DNA from: Primula veris
Lineage: Eukaryota; Streptophyta; Magnoliopsida; Ericales; Primulaceae
Reading direction: 5' to 3'
Length of the DNA: 64,000 bases
Assembly: GCA_963682055.1 (NCBI GenBank)
Contig: OY821740.1
Coordinates: 10,874,814-10,938,813, forward strand
A program made the translations under genes and the position numbers. Positions 44,750-57,300 of the stretch are shown piece by piece; positions within the stretch are counted from its first letter, which is position 1; each line of letters opens with the position of its first letter. The notes under the pieces are model-generated. The model had not been told where the DNA came from. It made no database searches and worked only from the letters and a program-made list of their open reading frames with translations.

Positions 44750-47700
44750 CACATCAGTGCAGAGTGTTGGGCCTATAAAAAATAAATGCATGGAAAATGA
44801 TGTGCGTATATATCATTCTATTATAATAAGTCAAATCAAGTCAAATGAGACTGTCCAATTTAGATAATTTTTTTCAAAAATACCCCTACACTTTTATATT
44901 GATTACAATAATACCATACTCTCATAAAAATATAAAAAGTAAAAACTAATAAAATTATTTATTACTATTTAACAACAAAACATTTTTTTAAATATTAAAT
45001 TATGTTTTTTTTTACTATCCGCATATTTATATCATAAATATACATATTTTTTATATTTTTATTGCATTACGTGTCGCACACGCAACGCGTAGAGCACGAT
45101 TACTAGTGTGTATATATATATATTGTCTTTTGGATGTGCGGTTTCTAACTATATTATATATATAGATATATATATAATTTCATGTGATAATTTTTCGTTT
45201 TTTAAAAACTTTTGGAGAATGACTTTGTAACTCCGGATGGAAAAGCCTTTCCTTATATGCAAGCAATGCACTGACAAAATTATATGGAAAATATTATATG
45301 CACATGCAACATTTTTATTTTCAATTATCCACATTTAATTATTTGTACAACCGACGCTAGTCTGGACTTCTCGCTATAAAACTTGTTTGGGTTAAAGTGC
45401 AGTATTGTCCTCTATCATGTTAGGACCAAAATTATATTGATCTAGTCTAGACATATGTAAAAATTGACACAGTTGGACCTTAAATTAAGCTCAACAAATT
45501 GTTTGATCTTTGTTAAATCAATGAAAAGTTGTCTTGCTAGGAGTGATTTCATCTCCGTTCTTTAGTTCTTGGGATTGCTAGCTCGTTAAAGAAACAGGTA
45601 TTAGGAGTGGCATTAGTGGTTTTACGACCAATCAGCTTCGTCGGGGGTCCTGCGGGTGAGCCTGTGATCCTTAAGTTTTCCTTTGGTATATAAGACAGAT
45701 ATGATTATTGCTAATATATTTTCATGGTGATTGATGTAATCAACATAGGTGTAATTATCTTTCCAAAATTAAATAGATATCCTTATTAATTTTTATCACT
45801 AATAATATCTATGAAATAAATCGCGTATATGTCAACCCCAGCGAAACACTTACCATGATGTGTCGTGTCGTAGAGGTGATCTAGTTAGCTTATCGGAACA
45901 TAAACCCTAATTGCATCTCATATGGTGGTATTTTCCATTATTCTTTATGATTATATTCATTTCCTTGGCCTATATCCTGCAATTTTATTAGAAAATATGC
46001 TACTCTAAAAATCAATCTTCAACAACACAGTTATTCCCAAAAATATAAAAAGTGAAATAGACCCTTCAATATTTATTTCCCTAATTTCACCATTTATATG
46101 GTAGCCACATATAGTACATATATAATCATAGGAAAAAAAATGCTTGGTTTTAGATTTATATATAGCGCTACCTCATTTAGAATTTTGTGTGGTTTGGTAT
46201 TACTACAAAACCAGCAAGGGACTGAAAGCAATTGTGGTTGAAACCAAAACTAATGGATCTGTAGGTATATACTTCTAAGTATTGGGATTAAGTTGAAGCT
46301 GCCTACAAAGTTTAGGAACCGGTGTTATTTACCTAATTCAATTCTAAACTCTAAACTATATGTTTATGAGAAACGGGACAGTATTGAAATTAATCAGGCA
46401 AAATATGTGAAATGTGACTGAAATATAATGTTGGATTGCACGAGAAACATGGGCAATGGAAAACAAAGAAAACGTTATAAAGTGTAAAACAACTTTTTTG
46501 AGTTATAATGGTTTAAGTTCAAGGCTATCAATAACCAAAAATCATCCGTACCAGTTTATATATCTAATTGGTTATCTGTTTTTTAAATTTAGGTAGATGA
46601 CGCCAAAAAGTAATTAACTTAATTGCATTGCTTGCCCTAAGCTCACGCAGTGTTTGAGCTGATCCTAAAATTTCATACCATCCTTCATTTATTTAAGGTG
46701 AAGGCTGGCTCTCCTCATACTTTTTTTAAATTATTTATTTATTATTATTATGTTTTTTTCTCTATATATCATTTCTATTCGTTAATAAATGTATAATAAT
46801 AATTATATAACTTTTTTTTTACAAATATAAGATATAATTAAATAAAACAATAAAGAAAATGATAGAGAACGAGATAATTTTTGTACACATGTAAAGTTGA
46901 TTGTTAAAGTTATTTATTTTAGGTTCCATGTTCATACATGAGTTGTGTGATAGAGAAACTGGTGTATGGTTGAGTATGAAATAGGAAAGATGTGTGACAA
47001 AATTGTTAGGCTTGGTTAAGAATTTATGTACTGTTTTAATATATTTATCATAGTAATTCATTAATAATATTTTCACAACTTAAGTAAATTAGAGATATAA
47101 TTTTAATACTGTTTTGATATAAATGTAATAATATTTGTGTTAAATTACAATTGTTTGGGTTGTTAAGCTTGTAATCAGTCTTACTCCGTGATTCTGTTTA
47201 AATGCATCACCATTATTTATTTATTTATTTTTAAAATTTTCCAAATGGGATATATAGAAAATGACATTCGAACTAATGTGAGTGTTCACAGCATATGGAT
47301 GATTTTATTAGTTTTAACATGTTAAATAGTCACACATCAGTTTACAAGTGAAGTGACACATGTGTATGGTTATTTGACAATGGTATCTCTATCTAATTAA
47401 AATATAATTATTAATTAATAGTTCACTTCTCTATTATACTATACACGTATATCTAAAAAAGAGGGTTCAAATACTAACAAGTTACAAATGGTTGAATATA
47501 AAAAAAAATGAAGGGCGAAAATAATATGGTTTGTGATTTATTTTTTTTATTCGACATTGTAGGATGTTGTATATCTAGTGTTAACTTGAGGTGAAAATTA
47601 AGAGTGGTGGTAAGAGATGTTACATATTGTTGAGAAAAGTGTTGTGAACTCAATTATAGTGTTATTTTAGACTAATTTTGGTTGAATTGAGGTGAGGGGT

Positions 47701-48659
47701 AAAAGGAGAACGATATCCCATGGGGATAATAATGAAAAAATAAACATAAAAGATGGAACATGGTGGAGATCGGAGATTATGATTCGAGAAAAACAAGTTA
47801 CAGCTAATACTATGGAGTGGTTATCTTTAGAAATGGTTAATTATGTTTGCCACATTATCAACTAAAGAGGTTGTTAAATTTAACAAGCTTATTAACAAGA
47901 TTAAAGGTAATAGAGAGTTTAACAAAAAACTAATGTAGAAGAAAAAATGATTGTTACATAGAAGATAAATGTATCAATGTGGATGCTCTCAATTGGTTTC
48001 TAAGACGGATTCGTTTAGAAAAAAAATTAGTTCAATATGGATCATTAATGACGTTATACAAATTTCAATTATTCTATATCTCTTCCATTAAAATAAGTCT
48101 TCTTCCCCAAATTAAGACCACGTTTTTCCATCCTACAATTATCTCCGTATAAAGAGAATAAAATAAATTTGTACGAGTAAAATAATTTGTTTTAGTTTCC
48201 TTAAATAATTTCGGTTATACTTTATAGCACGGTGACTGTGACTCTGTCATTTCATTATTTCATTTTCAGGAAATCAAAAAAAAATTAATGATTCTCATCA
48301 ATATACTGAATCGCGTGGAATAATGAAAATTTATTACCCTGTAATTTATCTTATTGGGTCGATTTAAAAACCTCGTGTGGAAAAAATTTGAAAATTTTCG
48401 TGTGGAAAATTAGTTTTTTGATTTCCTTTGTTTTCTCCTTTTCTAAGCCAAATTTAAAATCATTAAATTTCATCTTATTTGAATTAGATGCGGAGGAATT
48501 TGGAGAACAAAGCACAATGGGCTGAGTGGCCTTACTATTCATGAAAATTTACCGACATTTTTTAATAGTGTAGATGCAAATTGAACGTAGGCCACAATTT
48601 TTTAAAAGTTATACAATGAAAACGACTTGACAAAGGGGAATTGGTGAGGGAAAAAAAAT
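44750..48659. other. Intergenic AT-rich region upstream of the beta-glucosidase gene
   Basis: No supported gene. TA-rich microsatellite sequence occurs at 45110-45175 and a (TTTA)n run near 47215-47232. The short frames here have chance-like composition. Confidence 0.55.
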
Positions 48660-48895
48660 ACCCCCTCCGTCGCTAAATAAATTTATTTTACAAAAATATA
48701 TATAAATTTGATTGATAATTTTTTCATATCTAAATTGTTTAATTTTTTTTTTTAAAAGTCAATCACATAGTTCATAATTAGAGCTATATGATAGAATTTT
48801 TAATTTTTTCATTTCAAAAATTTTAATATGAAAATTTTAATAATAAAAATTACATGTATTTTATTAAATAACATTTGTTTAGGGAGGACATATGG
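48660..48895. mobile_element. Diverged Stowaway-like element
   Basis: Starts after TA with CCCCCTCCGTCGCTAAATAA and ends near TTGTTTAGGGAGGACATATGG. The interior shares the AAAAGTCAATCACATAGTTC block with the two other Stowaway-type copies. The termini match only partly. Confidence 0.45.
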
Positions 48896-49228
48896 TATTA
48901 ATTAATACATGTATTATGCATTGTCAACTTGTCATTTTGTGTAATTTAAGCAAGGGAAACGTGGTCCTTTCAAAAAAAAAAAAAGCAATGGAAATGTGGA
49001 AGAATTAATGAGCTAAATAGGAGTCTATGAATTGTCCTTGTCTTAAGAATTAACTGGTGAAAATAACGGGAAGCCGGAGAAGACAGTAGCTGGTGAGATA
49101 ATGAGCTTAATATGAGTATGAATTGTCCTTGCCTTGATCTTATCTGATTTGGTGATAGATATCCACACACAAAATAATAGTTGTAATTTTTATTTTATTT
49201 TTATATTATGATCATGGAGCCTTAGTAA

Positions 49229-49426
49229 CACTACAAAATAATGTTTGATTTAGTGAGAGTCAAAAGCTGTCACAAGCTTGTCCATAATTTAAAAATCTGT
49301 CACAAATCCGTCAAAAATTGACTAAACTGTCACAAAACCGTCACAAAAACCGTCGCTAATAAGCTCGTAACAAAAAATACCGTCACTAATCCCATCGCTA
49401 TTTGGGTATTTTTTTTTTTTTTAGTG
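49229..49426. mobile_element. CACTA-type MITE
   Basis: 198 bp beginning CACTACAAAATAATG and ending TTTTTTTTTTTTAGTG, flanked by the 3-bp direct repeat TAA (49226-49228, 49427-49429). CACTA (En/Spm) transposons have CACTA...TAGTG ends and 3-bp duplications. The interior repeats GTCACAAA and CGTC(A/G)CTAAT words as subterminal repeats. No coding capacity. Confidence 0.8.
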
Positions 49427-49429
49427 TAA

Positions 49430-50095
49430 TCCAAGAAAAATGCTATAAAAAACTCTTTTTCCTGCTTATAACCCATAACTTTATAATAGTTGCAATTAAT
49501 TAGATGTTAATAATTGTCATAACTCACCATCCCGAATTAATAGCTCGAAATTCTAACCGGTAGAAAATTTTCTAAGTGTAACCGCATCAACTAATTTATC
49601 GTTGTACTTAAATTTACATTTACAAACACACTTTTTCAACTATAACTTTCATTTTTACATTCATGCAATACATTAGTTTCCATATCATATTTGTACTTTA
49701 TCAATATTTGGATTCTTACATAGTTTTTAACAATAAATTTTACATTAGACATATCACATTAAAGAGATGAAGGAGAAAAGAGGGAATAAAAATATATGAG
49801 GAATCACTTAGAATGGTAAATAGGAATAGGAAAAGGTATTGATGTAGACCAACTCATGTTCCTTACTAAATAGAGTGAGTAGATAATATTTATCTATGGT
49901 GATGCACATGCTCGTAGATACGGGCAATTGATGCACTAATAGATTATCCCACCCGTGCAATGAATGGCTAAGATTGAAAAGTCTATCTTGGTTTTGAGCT
50001 TATGCAGCTTTCTTGTTTTTGTATTATAATCTCTTTATTTTCATTGAAACAATATGTAATTTTAAATAAATAAAAAACTCTTACTTAATTTATAG
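49430..50095. other. Intergenic region left of the gypsy element
   Basis: AT-rich; I see nothing recognisable. Base composition changes sharply to GC-rich from about 50140. Confidence 0.55.
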
Positions 50096-50817
50096 TGTGG
50101 AGAAGAAAATTATTAAAATTTAATCGTATAATTCTGGCGAGCCTGATTTTCTTCCCAAGCTCGGCTTACGTATTATTCGCGTCGGCTCCGATCTTCCAGG
50201 GTCGTGACGTAGGTGGTATCTGCTTCGTCGTCGAGGTGCTCTCTAGGCCTGCACAAGAAACGAACAGGGGCCCGGGGTTGGTACCAGGTTTTCCCTCTCC
50301 GACGATCGGGTCAGTGTCGGTATAGACTGAATGTAAGAATATATTTAAGGATGAGGGCTTGGTCCAGTTACGAGTCGTGGCGTCAGATGTCACGGTTGAT
50401 ATTCTGGTGGTCCGGGTCGTTTTAGCTTTATCTCTCCTCTCTCTTTTCTGCCTCCTCTTCTAAGTAGGATTAGGGGGGGTATTTATAGTGAGGTTCCGAT
50501 GTATACTAACCCTTGGATCACTGTACTGTGAGATGCTGATCCAACGGCGTTAGGTCATTTATGACTCTGACAAGAGTACTGTCCTTTCCCGGGGCCCACA
50601 GAAGGTGTCCTGTGATTGGGCCACGTCGGTGACACGTCAGGAGGGTCCCCCAAGGGAGCAGCAGCATTAATTGGGGAAGCGTACTCGACACGCTTCTTTG
50701 GGCCGGCCTCACCACGGCTCGGCCCTTCCAATCCGGGGCGTCACATCATTAAGCGTTGATGAGGCCCGGACGGCCCGGTATGGGGACGTTATTGCCCCGG
50801 ACGAGGGGATGCTGACA
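50096..50817 (-). repeat. Probable 3' LTR of the gypsy element (boundaries uncertain)
   Basis: On the minus strand it would start TGTCAGC just after a purine tract (GAGGGAA, complement of 50818-50824) and end CTCCACA. A minus-strand TATAAATA at 50480-50487 is followed by a purine-rich leader, as expected for U3-R. With only one LTR in the window there is no partner to prove the ends. Confidence 0.4.
50480..50487 (-). promoter_or_regulatory. TATA box in the gypsy LTR
   Basis: TATAAATA on the minus strand, in a CACTATAAATACCC context, followed within 25-60 bp by a GAGA-rich stretch. Confidence 0.5.
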
Positions 50818-51199
50818 TTCCCTCGCCAACAGCTCCCTGTCCGGAGTCGTTGCTAAGGACGAAGATGGCGAGGATCTCTTGTCGTTACGGGGGCTCCGGT
50901 CATTATGTTCTCGAGCTCGTCGGTGCAGATATGCCCATGCACTGCTGTTTTATGACACGTGTGCAACCATTCATGGTTTTCTTACACGTGGACACGAGGC
51001 GCCGTCTCTGCCCCTTTGATTTCTACAACGCCATTAATGCTAAAACGGCTGGTGAGTGACATTTGGCAGATGGCCTCTACATGCTGTACACGTGGTGGAC
51101 GTTGATTGGGTGGCGGCGGTTATTTGTGGGAGTTCGTGCGAGGAGCCGTCGCGTCTTTTCACCTTCTGGTAAATGTCTTTTCACCTTCCACTAGAGGCC

Positions 51200-51207
51200 T
51201 ATAAATA
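51200..51207 (+). promoter_or_regulatory. TATA box for the antisense additional ORF
   Basis: GGCCTATAAATACCCCC on the plus strand, 118 bp before the ATG at 51325, followed by a CT-rich leader without upstream ATGs. It suggests that the additional ORF has its own promoter. Confidence 0.6.
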
Positions 51208-51324
51208 CCCCCAGTGAAAACCATTTTTCACTTTTTCCAACTTCTCTCTACAAGATTTCACAGCAAACATTCTCTTATTTTCTAGCCTCAGCAAATTTCA
51301 CCTTTGAACACTCAAGCCAGAAAA

Positions 51325-54300
51325 ATGGTTATTAAACACGGAGCCGGAAAGGGCCCGATGGTTGCCCCTACCCCGCAGCGCTTGGCCGTGATGGCCAATG
51401 CGCTCCCATTCCGGGCTATGGTCCTCGACCCGTCCCTGAGCGTTGAGAGCAACGATAGCAGCATCATGGTACGGACTCATGGGGACGACCTCGAAGAGTT
51501 CCGACAACTATGCGGGATCGGCGAAGGGTTCCGTCTTCGGAGGTGTCAGAACTCCGACGAGGTGAACGGGATCGTAGCGGATCCGAAGAGCATGGTGACG
51601 CTCTCTCTCTCGTCCCTTCTGTACGGGGGCACTCATCTCCCAATCCCGGAGCTGCTGGCGGAGTTATGCGCCTGGACGCAAACTCTCCCTTGCCAGTGGC
51701 CTCTGCAAGCTCACCGGATCTGCGCCGGGATGGAGGCTCTGAACGAGCTATTGGGCTCGACTCTACCGGAGCCATTAGGGTTAAGGGAGCTGCTCGCTTG
51801 TTATGAGTTTTTGCAAAGCGAGCCTAGCTCCCAAGCCAAAAGCAGGCAGCCGTACCTGAGGTGTCGGTCGCACAACCAGCTTATCTTGGGTAACTCCGAT
51901 TCGAATCGGGGTTACACACAAGATGTAATCGTGGTGGAGGGTGACTGGCTCCGCCGTGATGACCTGATCCTCCCAACCAGACCGGGGAGGGTCTTAAGCA
52001 ACAAAGAGAACAAGGCCACGGTGGCCGCGAGTCTAAGGGGTCTTGGGGAGCCGAACGTGAGGTCGATCGAGCTGGCCTTGAACTGGTGGGGTCCGGATGG
52101 GACCGACGCAGGCGCTCGCGACGCGGAGCGCCTGTTACTATGTGGCTCCCCCACAAGCTGTAAGGGGAATGAGTTCCTCTGGCCCCCTAGGACCTTCTGT
52201 CCCGTGGGGTACTCCCGGGAACGGTGGGAGAAGGAGAAGGGTTTTGAATCCACCCTCCCACCTAAGGCCATCAAAGAAGCTGAGGCCGAGGCTGGGGTTA
52301 TGCCCGTGGCGAAGAAGGCGACGAAGCCGAAGCCAAGCAGCAGGGCGAAGGCCGTGGTGATTTCCTCCTTCGCTCCTGCGTCGGCCGGGGTTATGTTTGA
52401 AACCCGGCCTGATGGTACCGTCCTCCATTACAGGGAGGGGGCGGACGGTACCCGCAGCTATATCGACCAGCATGGGAAACCGTTGCTTGATGTCCCTCCC
52501 CTGAGTTCGAGGGCACCGGACACGTCGGGCTTCTTTCGCCTGGAAGATAGTTCTCCTGAGGCCCCACCCACCGGGCCAGCCTTGGGCACCTCACGGACTT
52601 TGGTGAGTCAGCTTCCCTTCTTCCTTTCTTGAGCTTCACAGTTGACTAAATTTTGTAAAAAATTTTCTAACTCCTTTTCTTTATCTAAACCATGTAGGTT
52701 GTCCGTTCTGACGAGGAAGAGGAGGAGGTTGCCGCCGAGGCTGGGGGCGAAGAGGAGATTGCCGAGGCCAGAAGTGGCGAGGAGGCGGAGGTTATTGAGC
52801 CCGAAGCTGGTGAGGGAGGTGTTGAAGGGGTTAGGGACGAGGAGGTGGAAGAGGTGGAGGCTTTGGAGGAGGGGGTCGTCGGGACAAGGGACGACGAGGT
52901 GGTCGAGGTGGCTCCCCCAGATGCTAAGTCAAAGACCTTGGAGAGGTTGGGAGGTCTACTTGGGCAGGCGAGGCGTGAACGAGCCGCTCGCAAGGCCGAA
53001 GCTGACAAGAGGAAGAGGGAGGAGGCGAAGGCCCCTCGTGAGGCGAAGAAGGCCCGGACCGGGGAACCTGAGCCGAGGGAGGATGTTGCACCCATCCTGG
53101 AGCTTAGGGGGCCTGTGGTCGCTGCAGAAGAGCGAACGGTGTCATCCGTTCAGGCAAAGGGTCCGACGCCTAGCGCGTCAGGCTCAAGCTCAGGCTCAGG
53201 CTCCCCATTCCCAAGGATGCCTGTTCAGACTCCGGAGGAGGTCAAGGCAACGACCGGGGTTCGGAGCATAATGGAGGGCCATCCCTCTGCTGGCCTGCTT
53301 GCCCTGGCTGCGCTTCAGCAGCAGACTGTCGAGGCCGACCAACGTGGTCGCGACCTTGCTTCTGCCATGACGTCAGCTATGGCCATGATCCCGCAGGTAA
53401 AACGTTTGTTGGCCCCGGTGCGGCTAACCTTAGAGGGGGGGGGGGGGTGAATAAGGTTTCTAGGCGATTTTCGCCTAATTAAAAATTCTAAGCAACTAAC
53501 ACCCCAACTTACGCAATTCTAAGCTTAAGCGTTAATAAACGTTAATTAATTCAAACGCAAGCAAGCAAGAATAAATAATTGCGGAAAATAAAAGTTTAAG
53601 GGAAGAAGATGACACCGTGATTTATAGAGGTTCGGCAAAACGCGCCTACGTCCTCTCCTCGGTACTACCGAGTATTTCACTAAAAATTCTTTTCCCGGAT
53701 ATTACAATCCTAATGAGCTAATCAACCGATTAAGCTCCCCCACACTTTATGAGTGTCCCGAATGAAAAGACCTAGAGCTTTTAAGCAACTCGCTTACAAA
53801 GCCTCTACCCGATCACTCACTCACAAAAATGAGTTTATAAAATACTCGTTACAATTTTATTGAATATTGAAACAACACCCACAATCGATTGCTTCTAAAA
53901 TAAGCTAATATGTGGTTTCGATGATGTTTGATCTTTGTTGGAGCTTGTATCTCTTTATCTTCAATTTCTCTCTTTCCGAAGTATTTCACCAAAATGGTGA
54001 TTTTGGGTTTTTGTATATGAGAGAGGTTGAAGGATTGATTGATAGTGTAATTGGTGACTTTGGAGAGATGATTGGGCTGGTTTATATAACAGCAAAGTCT
54101 GTTTTTCTGGGTTATGACCGTTGAAAGGTTTTAACAGCTATTTTCCAGAAATTGCTGAAAAGCTGTTTTCGAAATCTGTAGAAAACGATCGGTCGTTTTC
54201 TACAGACGATCGGTCGTTTTCAGACAGACGATCGGTCGTTTTCTGAAAACGATCGGTCGTTTTTATACTGGACTCACTGGAAGAAATTGGACCAAAAACG

Positions 54301-57300
54301 ATCGGTCGTTTTTGTCCAGTCGATCGGTCGACTGTAATCCTGGTCCCGTAAATCTTCGAATGCTCATAACTCCTTCGTTTTAGCTCCGAATTTGGTTCCG
54401 CTTGAACCTATGGCTTCGTTAACGAATGCTCTATCATTTAACGACCTGAAATGTACATTTTCTCTTCTTTGGAAAAGACAAGCATTATATCAAAGAAATA
54501 GAGAAATAGTAAAATCATTAAAACATAATCAAGTTTATAATCAAAATCATTATTGAACTCATGTTCAACAATCTCCCCCATTTTGATTATGACAAACTAA
54601 TGATGATTTTACAAGATACAAGAAAAATATCTCCTCCATTTTAACAAAACGCATTACACCAAATATATCATTTTTCTCCCCCTTTGGCATTATCAAAATG
54701 CAATCAATAAAAAGAATTATGGGGTTATGTGAAGGGTTTTTAAAGAAAAACCAAAACATGAAAAATGTAAATATGATGCATATACCCGACCCAACTAATC
54801 ACATATATGTAGATATTATAGATTAGAGTATACCGAATATGTGATGTGGAGTCGAGTCCGCTCGCTAATGGCATTTGCATTGAGCGTTGCCGATTCCTAA
54901 TAGGTGGTACCACTTGTTGGTGTGCCTTCCACCTTTGTTGATCAACGGCACTTCATCCTTGATGGTGGAGTCGACCTTCTTGACTTCCACGGCTTTTGTC
55001 GGCGTTGCCAACCATTTATTGATTTTCTCCTTTTGGATGGAGATACCTACAACACAAGATTTGTCCTTTGGTACCCAATTTCTTTTGGGTCCGACATTGT
55101 TAGTGGTTCGGGTCTTAACTACCCATTTCAAATCGCTTCTACTAACATGAAAGCGATTTGGGCATTTAGAAGAATTATGCTCACTTCTACCACAATGAAT
55201 GCAATGCATAGATTTTTTAGTATAACGAGAGTTATACGAAGTTTTGGGAAGGTTTTTCGGAGTATCCATTTTGGTTTTAAAACCTATACCCTTCCTATCA
55301 TTAAAAGATTTTTGAAAAATCTTGGAAGTACTCCTTTTAGGAAAAACAACCTCTTGTTTAGGTGGAATAGGAGTTGTAGAAATATTAGAGGCTTTAACGA
55401 AGCGGGGTTTGTTAGAAGTAGAACCAATGCAATCAAAACCTAAACCGCTCTTATCATTTACATCTTTTTGACAACTCAAAATGTTATCTAAAATGGTTTT
55501 ACCTTTAGAAAACTTTGAAATTGTTAAATTAAGTTTTTCAATGGAAATGACAAGATCGTTGTTTTTAGCTTTCAACGATTCATTCTCGGTTTCTAAAACC
55601 TTGACCTTGTCATTTAAGTTAAAAGCATGAGAACTTAAAACCTTGTTTTTGCTTTTAACTTTATCGAAAGCATCCTTTAACTCTTCAAAATTTTCTAATA
55701 AATCACAATCTAAAGAAGATGGTTTTGAAAGAGTTTTAGCAAGTTTAGACATCTCATTTTTAAGAAAATTGATCTCGGTTTGTAAAGACTTGTTTTGAAT
55801 GACGAGATCATTGTTATTGTCTTTCAAGTCTTCCTTTTCGTCATCTATATCAAGTAAAGAGAAAGACGATGTAGGAATAGACTCTTTTTCATTTATATCT
55901 CTTTTTAAGGATCTTATTTCTTCATTGAGAGAAGAATTTATCCTTTTAAGAGATTTGACCTTCTCTACAAGCTTAGGAACTTTTTCGGAATAGATTCCAC
56001 ACATATGCATTAATTCATCATGAGATAAAGCTTTTACCTCATCGTTGTCACTTTCGCTTGAGTGGTCACTTTCGGTTGAAGACGATTGGTTAGGCTCATT
56101 GTTGTCTTCCATGGCCATATAGCAACCAAGGTGAGCGACTTCATCTTGGTCGGAGCTATCGCTAGAGCTTGAAGTGGATATTTTCTTCTTGCCTTTGCTC
56201 TTGCGATTCATGACGCAATCTCTCGCCATGTGTCCTTCCTTGCCACATGTATAGCAAACAAAATCGTTAGAATAAATTGAATTATTTGACGATTTACCTT
56301 TATGTTTGCATTGGCCTTTAAGCTTGAGTATTTCCTTGACGATTCGAATGATTTGCATTGAATTTTCGTCGTCATTGGATAGCTCATCACTTTCGTCACA
56401 AGTCGTTCCTTTGAAAGCTATCTCCCTCCTTTTTGAGATTGGCTTGTGACTATTGAGGGTGATCTCGTGAGTAATGAGTGAACCCGTCAATGCATCAAGA
56501 GTGTAGGTGTTCATGTCGTGCGCCTCTTGAATTGCGGTGACCTTTGGTTCCCATTCTTTCGGTAAGCTCCGAATCACCTTTGAGACCATTTCCTTAGAAG
56601 ACAAACACTTACCAAGAGATGTTAATCCATTAGTAATAGTTGTAAACCTAGCAAGCATATCGGAAATGGTTTCACCCTCGCTCATTTTAAAAAGCTCGTA
56701 GTCATGAACTAATAGTTGGAGTTTGCAATCCTTAACTTGGTTAGTCCCTTCATGCATTACTACTAGCTTATCCCACATACCCTTAGCGGTTTTACAAGCG
56801 GAAATTTTGTTGTACTCGTTAGGAGAAACGGCACAAACAATAGTGTACATCGCTTTGGCGTTAGTAGAGTAGGCTTCTAGTTGAGCGTTATCTAGGTCCT
56901 CTACGGGGATTGGGTTCTCGCTATTTTCGGATTTAGGAGCGGAATATCCTACTTTAATAATCTTCCAAAGATTGACATTGTAGCTTTGTAGGAACATGCT
57001 CATCCTATCTTTCCAATAACTATAGTTTATCCCATCAAAATAAGGTGGAGTATTGGGGGATAAAGCTATGCCGGATGCGAAATTGTATAAGTTAGCCATC
57101 GGGATCTTAACTCTTAAATCGTTAGATTTCTATAATCAAGAGCCTCGGCTCTGATACCAATTGTTGGCCCCGGTGCGGCTAACCTTAGAGGGGGGGGGGG
57201 GGGGTGAATAAGGTTTCTAGGCGATTTTCGCCTAATTAAAAATTCTAAGCAACTAACACCCCAACTTACGCAATTCTAAGCTTAAGCGTTAATAAACGTT

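Noticed and set aside
51464..53271. Many overlapping frames on both strands in the GC-rich gypsy part
   Set aside because: They are shadows of the additional ORF: high GC reduces stop codons. Only the frame with matching splice sites and domain pattern was kept.
52642..53271. Arg-rich 209-codon frame overlapping exon 2 of the additional ORF
   Set aside because: Composition is that of an out-of-frame read of Glu/Ala-rich codons; exon 2 in the neighbouring frame joins in phase to exons 1 and 3.
53912..54124. 70-codon frame repeated in the three gag-only LTRs
   Set aside because: Antisense to the element, lies over its TATA region, and is repeated only because the LTR is repeated.
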